A stretch of DNA of 64,000 bases from Mesodorylaimus sp. YZB2_4. Taxonomy: Eukaryota; Nematoda; Enoplea; Dorylaimida; Dorylaimidae. A model generated the notes under the pieces. It searched no databases and was not told the origin of the DNA. It saw only the letters and a program-made list of their open reading frames with translations. The stretch is taken from the NCBI GenBank assembly GCA_030248295.1, contig JASANH010000554.1, positions 124,001-188,000 of the forward strand. The letters are read 5' to 3'. Shown here one piece after another: positions 1 to 9,432 of this stretch; within the stretch, counting starts at the first letter, position 1, and every line of letters starts with the position of its first letter. A program made the translations under genes and the position numbers.

Positions 1-16
1 CAGGTGGAGGAAAAAG

Positions 17-227
17 TTAGAGGCACATCGACATATTTACTGGGTAGCAGCCACCACTTGTACGAGTACAGCCTGCATTGAAAAGTATCCCCTTTTGCGA
101 CGTGACTGAAACACCGATCTTCAGCTTATGCTTCACAACCATACTGCGGTCATACGTCATCATAGCAAAAAATGTTTCTTGCACAGACATAGGCTCAAAC
201 ATTGAGCCGGTCATCAGCAGCGCTAGG
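17..227 (-). CDS. possible terminal coding exon, unknown protein
   Basis: A minus-strand open frame ends in a stop at 17-19 and encodes about 68 residues ending in a Cys-containing tail (C-T-R-T-S-G-G-C-Y-P-V-N). A possible acceptor (CCCCCTAG) lies just upstream of the frame near 227, so this could be the last exon of a gene. The secreted-protein gene just upstream on the same strand has its own stop at 359 and I could not find a donor that joins the two. I do not recognise the family. It may be a chance open frame. Confidence 0.25.
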
Positions 228-358
228 GGGTTTTGATGAGCATGAAATCCGCTGAAGCATTATGAACTGAATTCACAAATGCAGCAAAAACTGCATCATC
301 CTTTCAAAGTATGCTTAAAAAAATCGAGACAGCTCATCCACAACAAAAACACTGTCTG

Positions 359-1165
359 CTAATTTGTTCCCCCCAAGAAGGTAGGATTTGGATCCCTGCC
401 ATTAGCCAAGTGTTCATAAATTTCTTCCTTGGGTATGTGGAATGGATTCACATTTGGAATCGCCTGTCCGAATTGCATGGTTCTCGCCAAAGTACCCGCG
501 GAATACCTCGCACTCAATGGAAACCTTTCATCCGTGGCCGGCATTGGAAAGTCAACGTTGGCCACCAGATTACGCCTTCTCTCTTGATAGTGTCCTTTTA
601 GATCGAAAGTATCGAGATCACCGTTTTGATCTAAAGTAGGAACTTTAATACCACCGGTCAGGTATTTCCATTTTTGGATGTCGTATTCCCCTCCAAAATT
701 GACCACACTGTCGAACGGGAACGCTTGGCCGTCACTTTCAATGGGTCTGGAAGCCGCGGCGTAGGCTTCGTGCAAGCTGCTCACGTCCATGTCCAAAGGG
801 TTGACGCCGTGAATAACCTGCCCATAGCCCCACGAATTGCGTGGACTGTAGTTGAAAGTGCTGCCAAAAATGGAAGTGGTGGGAGAGAATGGGACTTTGT
901 CAGGGAATCGGCGTTCTTGATTTGGTAAAGCGACACCAGGCACAAATTGCTTGCCAGGGCCTATGTAATTGCCGGGCACTGAGATACCTCGGAATAGTTG
1001 AGCACTGCGTTGGCCTACTGCTCCAAACTGTTCGTTATCTGCGCCTAAAATGTGACGACGCAATATAAACTCACAGTCGTGGCACTGTGATCTGATCCCA
1101 ATCGTAACTATGATGAGAATGAGGATGGTGATACACAGTAAGCAGTGTTTTTCTGCGGTGTGCAA
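359..1165 (-). CDS. secreted protein of unknown function, 268 aa
   Basis: Single open frame of 268 codons with a hydrophobic N-terminal segment (about residues 8-25, rich in I, L and V) that reads as a signal peptide or signal anchor, followed by Cys residues near 28 and 31. The mature part is Gly/Pro/Asn rich, hydrophilic and repeat-free, with one N-glycosylation sequon (N-Y-S near 105). I recognise no domain. Support for it being a real gene comes from a diverged, inverted copy of its G-V-A-L-x-N-Q-E-R-R region near 2219-2345. The start at 1165 is the first Met before the hydrophobic stretch; a poly-C run lies 20-30 bases upstream. Likely exported or membrane-anchored by a type II signal. 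Confidence 0.55.
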   Translation of the reverse strand: MHTAEKHCLLCITILILIIVTIGIRSQCHDCEFILRRHILGADNEQFGAVGQRSAQLFRGISVPGNYIGPGKQFVPGVALPNQERRFPDKVPFSPTTSIFGSTFNYSPRNSWGYGQVIHGVNPLDMDVSSLHEAYAAASRPIESDGQAFPFDSVVNFGGEYDIQKWKYLTGGIKVPTLDQNGDLDTFDLKGHYQERRRNLVANVDFPMPATDERFPLSARYSAGTLARTMQFGQAIPNVNPFHIPKEEIYEHLANGRDPNPTFLGGTN

Positions 1166-2060
1166 CCAGAAGCTCCTCCTTCCTTCCCCCCCCCCCTACC
1201 ATTTTTGGTGCCCGCGAATAAATTGTTTAAATAATTAGGCAGAACATCGACACTGTTTCTTTATATTATTTAAACTGATTGCTGCATAATTGTTTTATCT
1301 TCGTATAAGCAATATATATGCGCCTTATTTAACTGTTATGATACATACTGCTAACAAAGGCGTAAATAAAAATGCACCAAGAAGCAGTGTCATTGTTCTG
1401 CCACATATTCAACAGCCTCTCCGAAAATTGTATTCTGCTTACCAACAAGCACCATGAGCTCGAATATAAATAAGGCGAGCGAGATACGAAATTCATAAAA
1501 TTGCATCATTTAGGCAGATATAAACCACCAGCGTCAAAAATTGCTACACAGGCAAAATCAACGCGGCTGTGAACAATCATGCAAACTAGCGCAGAAGCCG
1601 AAAGATTCTTACTTATATACTGGCCCACCACATGGCACTGTCGAACACTCCACAATCAGTCATTGTTGCTTGACATCGAACAGGCCTGATTAAACCGCCT
1701 CAGGCGAGGCAGAGACTAACGACAGGGCATCACGCAATTCGTCAAGGGTGTGACGTCTGCCCTTCGTTAGTGCAGAACTGGGACTAACCGGCAAGTGAAG
1801 CCCGAAGTATTATAGTTCGATACGATGCGTCAAATCAGCGTGCGATGCGACATTTTGGGGTGGCATGACAATGTAAAATGATGCCTAAACCGTCGCATCG
1901 CAAGCTTATTTGACGCATCGCATCGAACTATACTTCCAGCTTTAGAGTAATTTTGGCGACCTAGATCTAGTCTAGAGTCAGACAGGTGTAAGCAAGCCCA
2001 ACAGGCGCAGGAGAGTACTGTACAACCACCCAGTCCACCCGTCATCGTTCGAGGAGTCAG
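1166..2060. other. intergenic, contains a palindromic element
   Basis: No supported gene. The A/T-rich part up to about 1800 shows nothing I can name. A long imperfect palindrome at 1806-1935 is listed separately. Confidence 0.5.
1806..1935. repeat. long imperfect palindrome (MITE-like)
   Basis: The left arm from 1806 (AAGTATTATAGTTCGATACG onward to about 1851) pairs with the right arm 1892-1935. The arms differ by a 3-base indel and a few substitutions. Pairing continues inward through GCGACATTTTGGGGTGGCAT against ATGCCTAAACCGTCGC, leaving only a short loop around 1867-1880. The whole 130 bases therefore folds back on itself, as expected of a small non-autonomous inverted-repeat element. 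Confidence 0.7.
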
Positions 2061-2130
2061 TCCAGTGGAGGAGCCATCCGTGGAGGAGTCAGTCGAGGAG
2101 CCACCGTTCGAGGAGTCAGTCGTTCGAGGA
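2050..2130. repeat. short degenerate tandem repeat, GAGGAGTCAGTC motif
   Basis: The motif GAGGAGTCAGTC recurs about four times in 80 bases, interspersed with GGAGGAGCCA and CGTTCGAGGA variants. It is low-complexity and probably not coding. Confidence 0.6.
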
Positions 2131-2218
2131 CGCCCTCATATGAAGGTGCTCCTAGTGGAGACACGCAGAGGGACGTTGCTATGTGTACTGGTCCCCGCGC
2201 AGGTCCTCAGCTCAGCTA

Positions 2219-2345
2219 CTGGGAAAACCTACATTGGGCACACATTTTCTGCTTGGTGTAGCTTTATCAAATCAAGAACGCCGACTCCCTGATGAGCTCC
2301 CAGTCTATCTATGTAATCACTTCCATCATCAGCTAAATTTCCCCC
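2219..2345 (+). pseudogene. inverted fragment of the 359-1165 gene
   Basis: One frame here translates to a segment with G-V-A-L-S-N-Q-E-R-R-L-P-D-E-L-P, matching G-V-A-L-P-N-Q-E-R-R-F-P-D-K-V-P of the minus-strand gene 1.2 kb away. The DNA match runs both ways past this (GGNANAANNTACATNGG ... CACTTCCAT) with frameshifts and a missing segment. It is on the opposite strand to its relative, has no start or signal peptide and is only about 125 bases long, so I read it as a decayed partial duplicate. Confidence 0.65.
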
Positions 2346-3278
2346 ACCCATTTTTAGCTAGCCATGATTGTTGGACCCAAGAGAAAGACTAACATGTATC
2401 ACGCTCGCCTACTGCCGGTGTAGAACTTTTATTAATCGACTAAGAAAATTCAGCGTGACCACCCAAGTTCTGCATTTCTGTACACACCAGCTGCCAGATA
2501 GAGTCTATTGCAGAAAACAGTAGTTACAGCATTAAAATCGCGAATTTCGCTTTCACTCAGGTGGGTCGATAAAAAATCCATTTCCTGTCGCCATAGATGA
2601 CTTAACCTGCATGACTTAACCAACATGTCTTCCACATGTGTAAATTCTAAATTCGCTTCGACTTTTGCTTCACGCAAAATCACAATGCCTGAGCCATTGC
2701 TGGTGATTTTAGTTGGTCCGACTGTTTGCAGCATCAATTTGCAACTGCATGATGACTGTGCTAAAAGATAGTTCTTCCTTTTGTACGATTCATGTTTCAA
2801 TTGAAGCTATTATTGTTTTTGTGCACAAAGGATTTTCGGGTCGCCATCTTCGAACCGCGAGACAAATTTCGATAATTTTTGGTACTAGCATGTCCTACCT
2901 GTCAACCTATGATCCCACAAGGTGAGCTTGCATAATAATAGCCGATTGTCAAGATACCCAAATGAAACCATTTCGCCCTATGTTATAAGATACGTTGGGT
3001 CTCTGGACCTGAGAGTTAGAGCAACTACGGGTTCGTGGGCAGGGAAAAGTTTCATAGCGCTGAAAGAAAACCTTCATTCTGTTTACATCTTAAATTGGAT
3101 TCAAGATGCAGCCCATTCTTATTCTTGTAGACCAAAAAACTCCACTGTGGATTTATATCCATTAGGATTCTGTGCGGAGTACCTTGCTCCCTTCGTACTG
3201 TCAATTTTATTTATTCCACATGCCAAATCCATCCTATTTTTTTAAGCATATGCTTCAAAAAAGACATATACGGATTGA
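2346..3278. other. intergenic, nothing supported
   Basis: There are open frames on both strands, including 116 codons on the minus strand at 2450-2800, but none shows a recognisable domain, signal peptide or plausible splice pattern. The last 300 bases are the upstream region of the glycosyltransferase gene; I see no clear core promoter. Confidence 0.4.
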
Positions 3279-4313
3279 TTGGAAGCGGAATCGCCTGAAA
3301 TGGGAATTCCCCGAAATAGTTGCTTGTTGATATCTTTTATTCTGATTAACATTTTTCTCGCGTCCTTTTTCTTCGTCCCTTATTCTTTCAGTTCCAAAGA
3401 TTATTCTGCAATGGTTCCTGATATCGACCAGATGTCACCCTTTGTGCCCACATCAAAATACCGTTTTTGTTACAAAGAAAATTCTTCTACCATAGTTTTC
3501 TTGGACGTGACTCCACCAAAAAACGCGACTGAAAGTTGGGGTTGGATCGAAAGCTGCTCCTTCATCACCGCTGCCTTGCATAACCAGGGAAATGGTGTCT
3601 GCGTTTTGACACTAAGAAAACAGTTGATCGAAGGTGTAGCCACAAAAGGCACACCAAGCCAGCTATCACGTTTCAACAATGTGGAAATAGCACCTTTGAA
3701 TGCCAGTCTGATCTTCGAGGACACACCAGCGAATGACTGGTATTTGAATTATGCTCTAGATGAGGAGATCAGGTCGCCTCTTATCTTGTACGAGCTGAGT
3801 GACGCCCTCCGATACGCCTATCTGTACAAATATGGTGGCAAGTACATGGACACCGACTCGTGGACTCTACGGAATTTAGATTCTCTGACGAATGTGGTCG
3901 GCTGGCAATTCCCTGGATCAATTGCCAACGGGGTCCTCTTCTTCGAACCAAGACATCCATTCATGAGGGCAGCTCTAGAAAGTATTCAAACAGATTTTGT
4001 TCCTGGTTTGTGGGGATCAATCGGATCTGAAATGATCTCAAAAATTCATAAAGGAGGGTTGGTTGATAAAAAGATATACAGGGTCGTACCCACGCATATA
4101 TTTTTTCCTGTCCCTTGGAGCCGCTATCAGTCAGCTTTTCATTCGAAAGGGGTAGATTACTTGAAACGAGCTAGCAAAAATTCTTCTGCGCTGCATATTT
4201 ATAGATTTATGCTCAGAGGAGGTGGATTGGACAAGGAATTGCCAAAAAGAGAGTCGTTTCTTGGACAACTGTTCTACAAATATTGCGCAGAAAATGCTAC
4301 AGGATCTTCGTGA
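3279..4313 (+). CDS. alpha-1,4-galactosyltransferase-like glycosyltransferase (A4GALT/Gb3 synthase family)
   Basis: Single-exon gene of 344 codons with the layout of a Golgi type II enzyme: a short cytosolic tail, one membrane anchor at about residues 15-37, then a lumenal catalytic domain. Family hallmarks are A-L-R-Y-A-Y-L-Y-K-Y-G-G-K-Y-M-D-T-D (the D-x-D nucleotide-sugar/metal site, D-T-D near residue 190), the following N-G-V-L-F-F-E-P-R-H-P-F-M segment and the L-W-G-S-I-G stretch that matches W-G-x-x-G-P in A4GALT. It would transfer a hexose from a UDP-sugar to a glycolipid or glycoprotein acceptor. Which sugar and linkage cannot be read from sequence, and invertebrate members are diverse. 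The second Met (3300) is an alternative start that keeps the anchor. AATAAA occurs about 250 bases after the stop. Confidence 0.85.
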   Translation: MEAESPEMGIPRNSCLLISFILINIFLASFFFVPYSFSSKDYSAMVPDIDQMSPFVPTSKYRFCYKENSSTIVFLDVTPPKNATESWGWIESCSFITAALHNQGNGVCVLTLRKQLIEGVATKGTPSQLSRFNNVEIAPLNASLIFEDTPANDWYLNYALDEEIRSPLILYELSDALRYAYLYKYGGKYMDTDSWTLRNLDSLTNVVGWQFPGSIANGVLFFEPRHPFMRAALESIQTDFVPGLWGSIGSEMISKIHKGGLVDKKIYRVVPTHIFFPVPWSRYQSAFHSKGVDYLKRASKNSSALHIYRFMLRGGGLDKELPKRESFLGQLFYKYCAENATGSS

Positions 4314-5339
4314 CTTGTACAAAGCCTAAACAATTTGCTGGTTTGTTCTGACCAATTGATTTCGAATATTCGCTTTTGTGATGTCGAGGATAATATGAGT
4401 CTTCTCGAGTACACTCGTGACTGAACTATTTTGTTGATCGAATTAAAGTAAGTTTTAAATACACCTTTAAAAGTGCTTGAAAAGTTTTTAAACAGAAACT
4501 TTCTTGCAGAATCCTGGCAAGTTCTCGCAAAGATCTAAGCAGACTTTAGAATCTTAGAAAGAGCCAAATAAAAAATAACCAAGAAACGCTTTTGCAAAGA
4601 TCTCGCTGAGAAATTGAACGGATCTGCCTCAGATTTCTTCTTAGTGGTGAGATCTTGCTTAGCCTAGCTTAGAAATAGCAAAGATGGGAAATATGGGTAG
4701 AGAGAAGGGTTATGGATGCGACGACCAGCCAAATGTGTCTTTCGTGCTCCATGTTGTAATCAACTGATTTTTAAAATGTCAAACTGCAGACACCATGTCT
4801 GTGGTGCAAGTCTGTAGTGAAAAAAAATCAATTTTCTTGTATTTAACTTTTTACTTTCATAGAGACATTCAAGTATGTATGTGTTAGTGTGGCCTTCAGC
4901 AAACAGGCCTATTCAGTAAAGAGCACGCATAGAAAAAAAGAAGCATAGAAGCAGGCAGTAAAAAAAAAGGATACGACCAGGCCTGAGCACTCGTTCAACG
5001 TGGTTCACCTCCACTCCCCTCTCCGAGCACACAGGTTATCATCGTAGAGCGGATACATCATGGGTTGCAGCCGAAGCGTTGACTGCAATAGACAGTGCAC
5101 TTCACTGCTTCCCATGATCACATGCGCCTGGGATGTCAGCTCAGATCGGTTCATGTCGGATCTATTTGAATCCCAAGCACCCAAGTCCAAGTCACATGAA
5201 TCGTCAGTATGTATCAAAAAAAGGTATCACAGTAACTTCACCGTCTACAGAGCAAACGAATCTCGTCTATCAATAAGAAAGTTCACAAAGGGGTTTTTGA
5301 AACGCTCCTGTTTGCCCCGATTATTTGACACAAAAAAGG
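4314..5339. other. 3' flank and intergenic sequence
   Basis: AT-rich 3' flank with an AATAAA near 4566 that may be the polyadenylation signal of the glycosyltransferase gene. Nothing else is recognisable. Confidence 0.4.
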
Positions 5340-5850
5340 CTACATTATAGTAACTTCTGATTGTGCCCAAGAAGGCACTGAAGCATGGATTTTCCTGCTG
5401 AAGTTTGCGCTGATAAATAAAAGATTTAGCCCACAGAAGAAGCACCCGCCCCCTGCAACCGGAACATCTAGCGACCCAAGAAGTACCATTCCAGACGACA
5501 AATTACAATTAAACGAGCACGACGCTAATTTATTCTGAAAGAGCTCCCAAAAGTCTGTTGGGCATCTACATTCAAAACAATAATGCACGATTGTATCTGG
5601 AGATACCTCGCACCACTGACAGGTCTCGGAGTTCAGAATTTTCCTGATAATCAAAAATCGACCCGTTGGTATGATTCGATGCAAAAGTTTTCATTGGAAG
5701 CCTTTGAGTTGCGGGGTTATCTGCATGTGCTGCAACAGTTGAAAGAATGGCGTGATCTACGGAGTAGAAAAATCTCTATCCCAGGCTTCCTGGGCAGTTG
5801 CAAACGATCAACTTTTGACCAACTTCAGGGTAACGGGTGTTTATCCACAA
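5340..5850 (-). mobile_element. decayed LINE (non-LTR retrotransposon) C-terminal fragment
   Basis: Read on the minus strand, the sequence translates to a F-Q-stop-K-L-L-H-R-I-I-P-T-G-R-F-L stretch followed by C-Q-W-C-E-V-S-P-D-T-I-V-H-Y-C-F-E-C and F-W. This is the pattern of the region and zinc-knuckle motif (C-x2-C ... E/D-T-x-x-H-x-x-x-x-C) that follows the reverse transcriptase domain of many LINEs. A TGA replaces the expected TGG (Trp) before K-L-L-H, and other stops lie upstream, so the copy is dead. No reverse-transcriptase catalytic motif is visible in the window. Confidence 0.6.
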
Positions 5851-7218
5851 CCCGTACAAAACGTTCTTTTTCTGATGCAAATAGAAGAAATATTGTAATA
5901 AAATTTATACCATCGGAAAGAGTAGGAAAAACTGCGTAAGACAAATTTGTTACCGACTTAACTTCGCGGCGGCTAACAACATAAACCAGGGACTTATTGC
6001 GCAAAGTAAGAGCGCGAACACCTGATTAATCGATCTTTGTAGAACTTGTGCACCGGCAATCTTGAAGCCAGCTCTTTCGACCATATTCTTCACAATAAGA
6101 CAAGTTATGAGCCAGAGTACTCGATTCAGAATTTTTTTGCCTATCTCCAAGGCTTTTTGGCGCAGTCCATTTCGTTCTCCGTAGTTTGTACGGATTTTTT
6201 CACGAGCGCCTGTCTTTGGAATACATACAGTATATGCTCCATCACTCTTCAAAATTAAGTCCAAGTTAGGCATATCAAATTCACCGCATGTATTTGGACA
6301 TAAATAAGCCGTCAAGACCCACGTCAAAAACTCGTTCCAGAACGCGGCCCACAGGCATGGTTCTATGAATAGGAAAACAGGATATTATGCCGCAGTCGGA
6401 TGATGTTTTTCCGAAAAAATTCCAGCCACTGCATGATGCAACGATTCAAATTCACCCTTTATGCACGCATCAACAAAAGACGATACTGTATTTCTGTACC
6501 CTTCATTAGGCCGAGTCTAAAAACCATTGGCAAGTAGTAATAAATTTTAGACCTTTGTGGCTTGGGGTGAGGCGATATGGAAGAAAAAATGAAAACTTTC
6601 CACCCTATTAACTCGACTTTTGTGATGAGACATGGAGCTTGATGGTGGCAGTCAAAGTGTTCGAACACAAGAGCACTACGCACCGTCAGAAGAAACTCGC
6701 TCACAAAACCACCCCAAACGAGAACCGCCAACACCCAAACCGGCACCACCCAAAAAAACAACAGGGACTATAGTGACAGTGAGAGAATGCGGTAAACGGT
6801 CCTGAATTCGAGTCTTGTATAGCGGGGAGGCGGCAAATTGGCCCCAACGGAAAATTGACCCCACGCACACTTGATTCGCAGGTTTGCCTGCTAACCGCGG
6901 GAAGAGGTATATATCTACGTGATTCCTTACGGTACACGCATACTATCTGTTTTCTTTGGGAATGTACACGCGGCAATATGCCACAACGTGGCGGGCGTGT
7001 ATATTTCTAAAGAAAAAGGATATAGTGACATCATTTTTATGCTTGTTGGCAACTTGGAAAAGTGGCGAAATTTGGGAAACTTTGAAAGAAAATCAAAAAC
7101 TTGTTTGTAACGGCTTGGTGTCTACAAAGAACGCTAGGAAAGCAAGAAAACTCTTCTAAGATTTTTCTTTGCACTTGTCCATCAGATTTTGACAACACGT
7201 TTGCCGTCTGACCCCCGA
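5851..7218. other. intergenic, nothing supported
   Basis: Possible further remnants of the retrotransposon lie on the minus strand up to about 6330, but I cannot identify a motif. 6330-7218 has only short uninformative open frames. Confidence 0.35.
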
Positions 7219-7620
7219 CTTAGGTTACCTTAGGCTTGTATTTGGCTTAGGCTTAGGCTTAGCCTGGTGTTAGGGCCATTCTGGCCAGCCTTATACCAGC
7301 TAAAGTCTGAGCACCAACAGGCAAGGGCGCGCATCTGTTTTCACTGTTAGGCTTAGGGGTTCGAGGCAAATTATAGGCTTTTTCGCGCTTTGTCCCCCAA
7401 TAGCCTTAGGCTGAGGCTAGGATAGGCTAGATTTAGGCTTAGTGTTAGCCTTAGGCTTAGGCTAGGATAGGCTAGATTTAGGCTTAGTGTTAGCCTTAGG
7501 CTCAGGCTAGGATAGGCTAGATTAGGCTCAGTCTAGGCTTAGGCTAGGATAGGCTAGATTCAGGATTTAGGCTCAGTCTCAGTCTTAGGCCTGAGGCTTA
7601 GGCTACGATGGGCTGGATTT
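7219..7620. repeat. interstitial TTAGGC-derived satellite
   Basis: TTAGGC and one-base variants (CTAGGC, TGAGGC, TCAGGC) occupy this stretch. It is sparse at 7219-7275 (including CTTAGGCTTAGGCTTAG) and dense at 7400-7615. In the dense part a higher-order unit of about 45 bases (CCTTAGGCTTAGGCTAGGAT AGGCTAGATTTAGGC..., starting near 7403, 7448, 7493 and then shorter variants) repeats four to five times. TTAGGC is the nematode telomere hexamer, so this is a degenerate interstitial telomere-like array or a satellite grown from one. Confidence 0.8.
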
Positions 7621-9432
7621 CTCATTTGCACTTTTAAAAGTCGTGCGGGAATGGAAATAGGCAGTTTCGACATGGTAGCACGCAAACGCAAAATTTGAAT
7701 TTCGCGGCTGGGGCCAATTTTCCGCTGGGGCCAATGTGCGGCAAGCCGCATAGCGCGGGCAACCTGCAGTGGAATCACTCGAGCAGTTGCCCTTCATGAT
7801 ATGCGCACTTTACAAAGAGCGCAGAATCAATGCACTGTTTATTCGAAACCAGAACCGTATATCACTAAGATCTTCTGACTGCCATCTTTCTCTCTGAGGT
7901 CAACGTGGCTGTCAGCAATTTATTGGTTTCCAACATTGGCTCCACGCACCCGTAGCTGCAAGCGCTGAAGATCGAGGCGTTGTTTACGATGTTAATGTAC
8001 CACGTCCTGGCTAGTTGGTTGCTGCAGTAGATGCCCAGTGGGCAAGATGAGGCATCCCCCGCGTGAGCCACTGCAATAAGGTTGACTGTAGCTGATGCAT
8101 TGCCGCGAGTTTAGCGCGCGAGCTGACTGGCGTGTGCTTGTGCGCGGCGAACGTCTGAATTCTTGTGTGGTCTGATGATTCGTGACTTCAGTGGTTATCA
8201 CGTTAACGTGTGCTGTGCGCTTGCTCGTCATGTCCCACCGGCTTAACACCCGAGGTCGTCAATACCGCACTTCGTATGCTCGTACAGAACCCCGTCCAGA
8301 TAATGCCTGATCCAGATATAATGTAAGTAACCCGGATCATCCCCTGGCATCTTCACTACACCACCATTGATTGAGCTGTACTATTTCGTGACGGAGCCAG
8401 TATCAATTGCGTAGTGGCATATCGGTGTCTGACATTTCGTCAGAGCCAACTTCCATGTTGAATGGTGCGTTCGCAGGATCGAATGACCTACAAAAATTAG
8501 AAGAGATGACAACGGGAGGCAAGAGCAAATATGAAGTAGGAAGTAGGAAGCAAGATGCCACAGGCCAGGATGTCGGGAGACAGTCCAATTTCTATGAAAG
8601 GAAGGCGCTTCATAGCTAACTACTATCTTGATGAGACCAACCACTAACACGGGGCACTGGACTGATCTTAAATATTTGAAAGCATTTTCCGCTATCTTCC
8701 GTGCTCCCTCGCTCTTACTGTTTTTAAGTCACCGCGATAACGGCTACATCCTTTACAATTCCGGATATCCAAGCTGAAACTGGGTGCAATAAGATTAGAT
8801 TGGATTGTCCAATCGAATTTGATCCGATGGTGCTGTGTTTTCTTAGGCCAACTGCTGCCCAATAAGCACCAGCATGGAGTCGTCGCTTGCCTACTGATTA
8901 CAGTACAACCCTTTTTCTTATTTCTGAATTTACTCGTTACCTTCACCTCTCTTAGCGACAGGTTTTCCCGAAAACGTGTTCCTTGTTTGTGTTTCCTCTA
9001 AAAACTTGATTGAGCCATACATTGGAGACTTCTTCGCGCTGCTTGTGCTCTAAAGCCTCCTCAGTAATCATAGCCTGAAACTCAGAAAATGTGCTGAGAA
9101 GTATTTAAAACCTTTCCAGCACTCTTCAAACAATGTGCACTCAGCTCAGCTTTCAAGTCGGTGTGCATAGGCTGCGAAGCGAAATCGATTTGAAAGGGGT
9201 TAGCCGGAACACAAGAGCGGCTGCCTTGGAGTCTCGTTGAGTCGAGCAGCTAGTCTATACGGGGACCCAGTGCTTATTCCCAGGCGCTCCCAGTCCAGTT
9301 GCGTGCGGGTTCTATAGTCGCGCCTTTTTCGATCTCTGACTGAGATCTCTTGGCGAGATAGGTCTCTAGAAGTATGAATGATGCTCTAAATTTTTCCCTT
9401 TTATGGCATTTTTCAGCTGAAAAACGACAAAA
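7621..9432. other. intergenic, nothing supported
   Basis: 1.8 kb upstream of the transporter gene. Several 60-90 codon open frames occur on both strands, with no signal peptide, domain or consistent splice sites. I see no recognisable regulatory element. Confidence 0.4.

Noticed and set aside
2450-2800. Minus-strand 116-codon frame
   Set aside because: It reads plausibly but has no recognisable domain, partner exons or conserved copy; left as unsupported.
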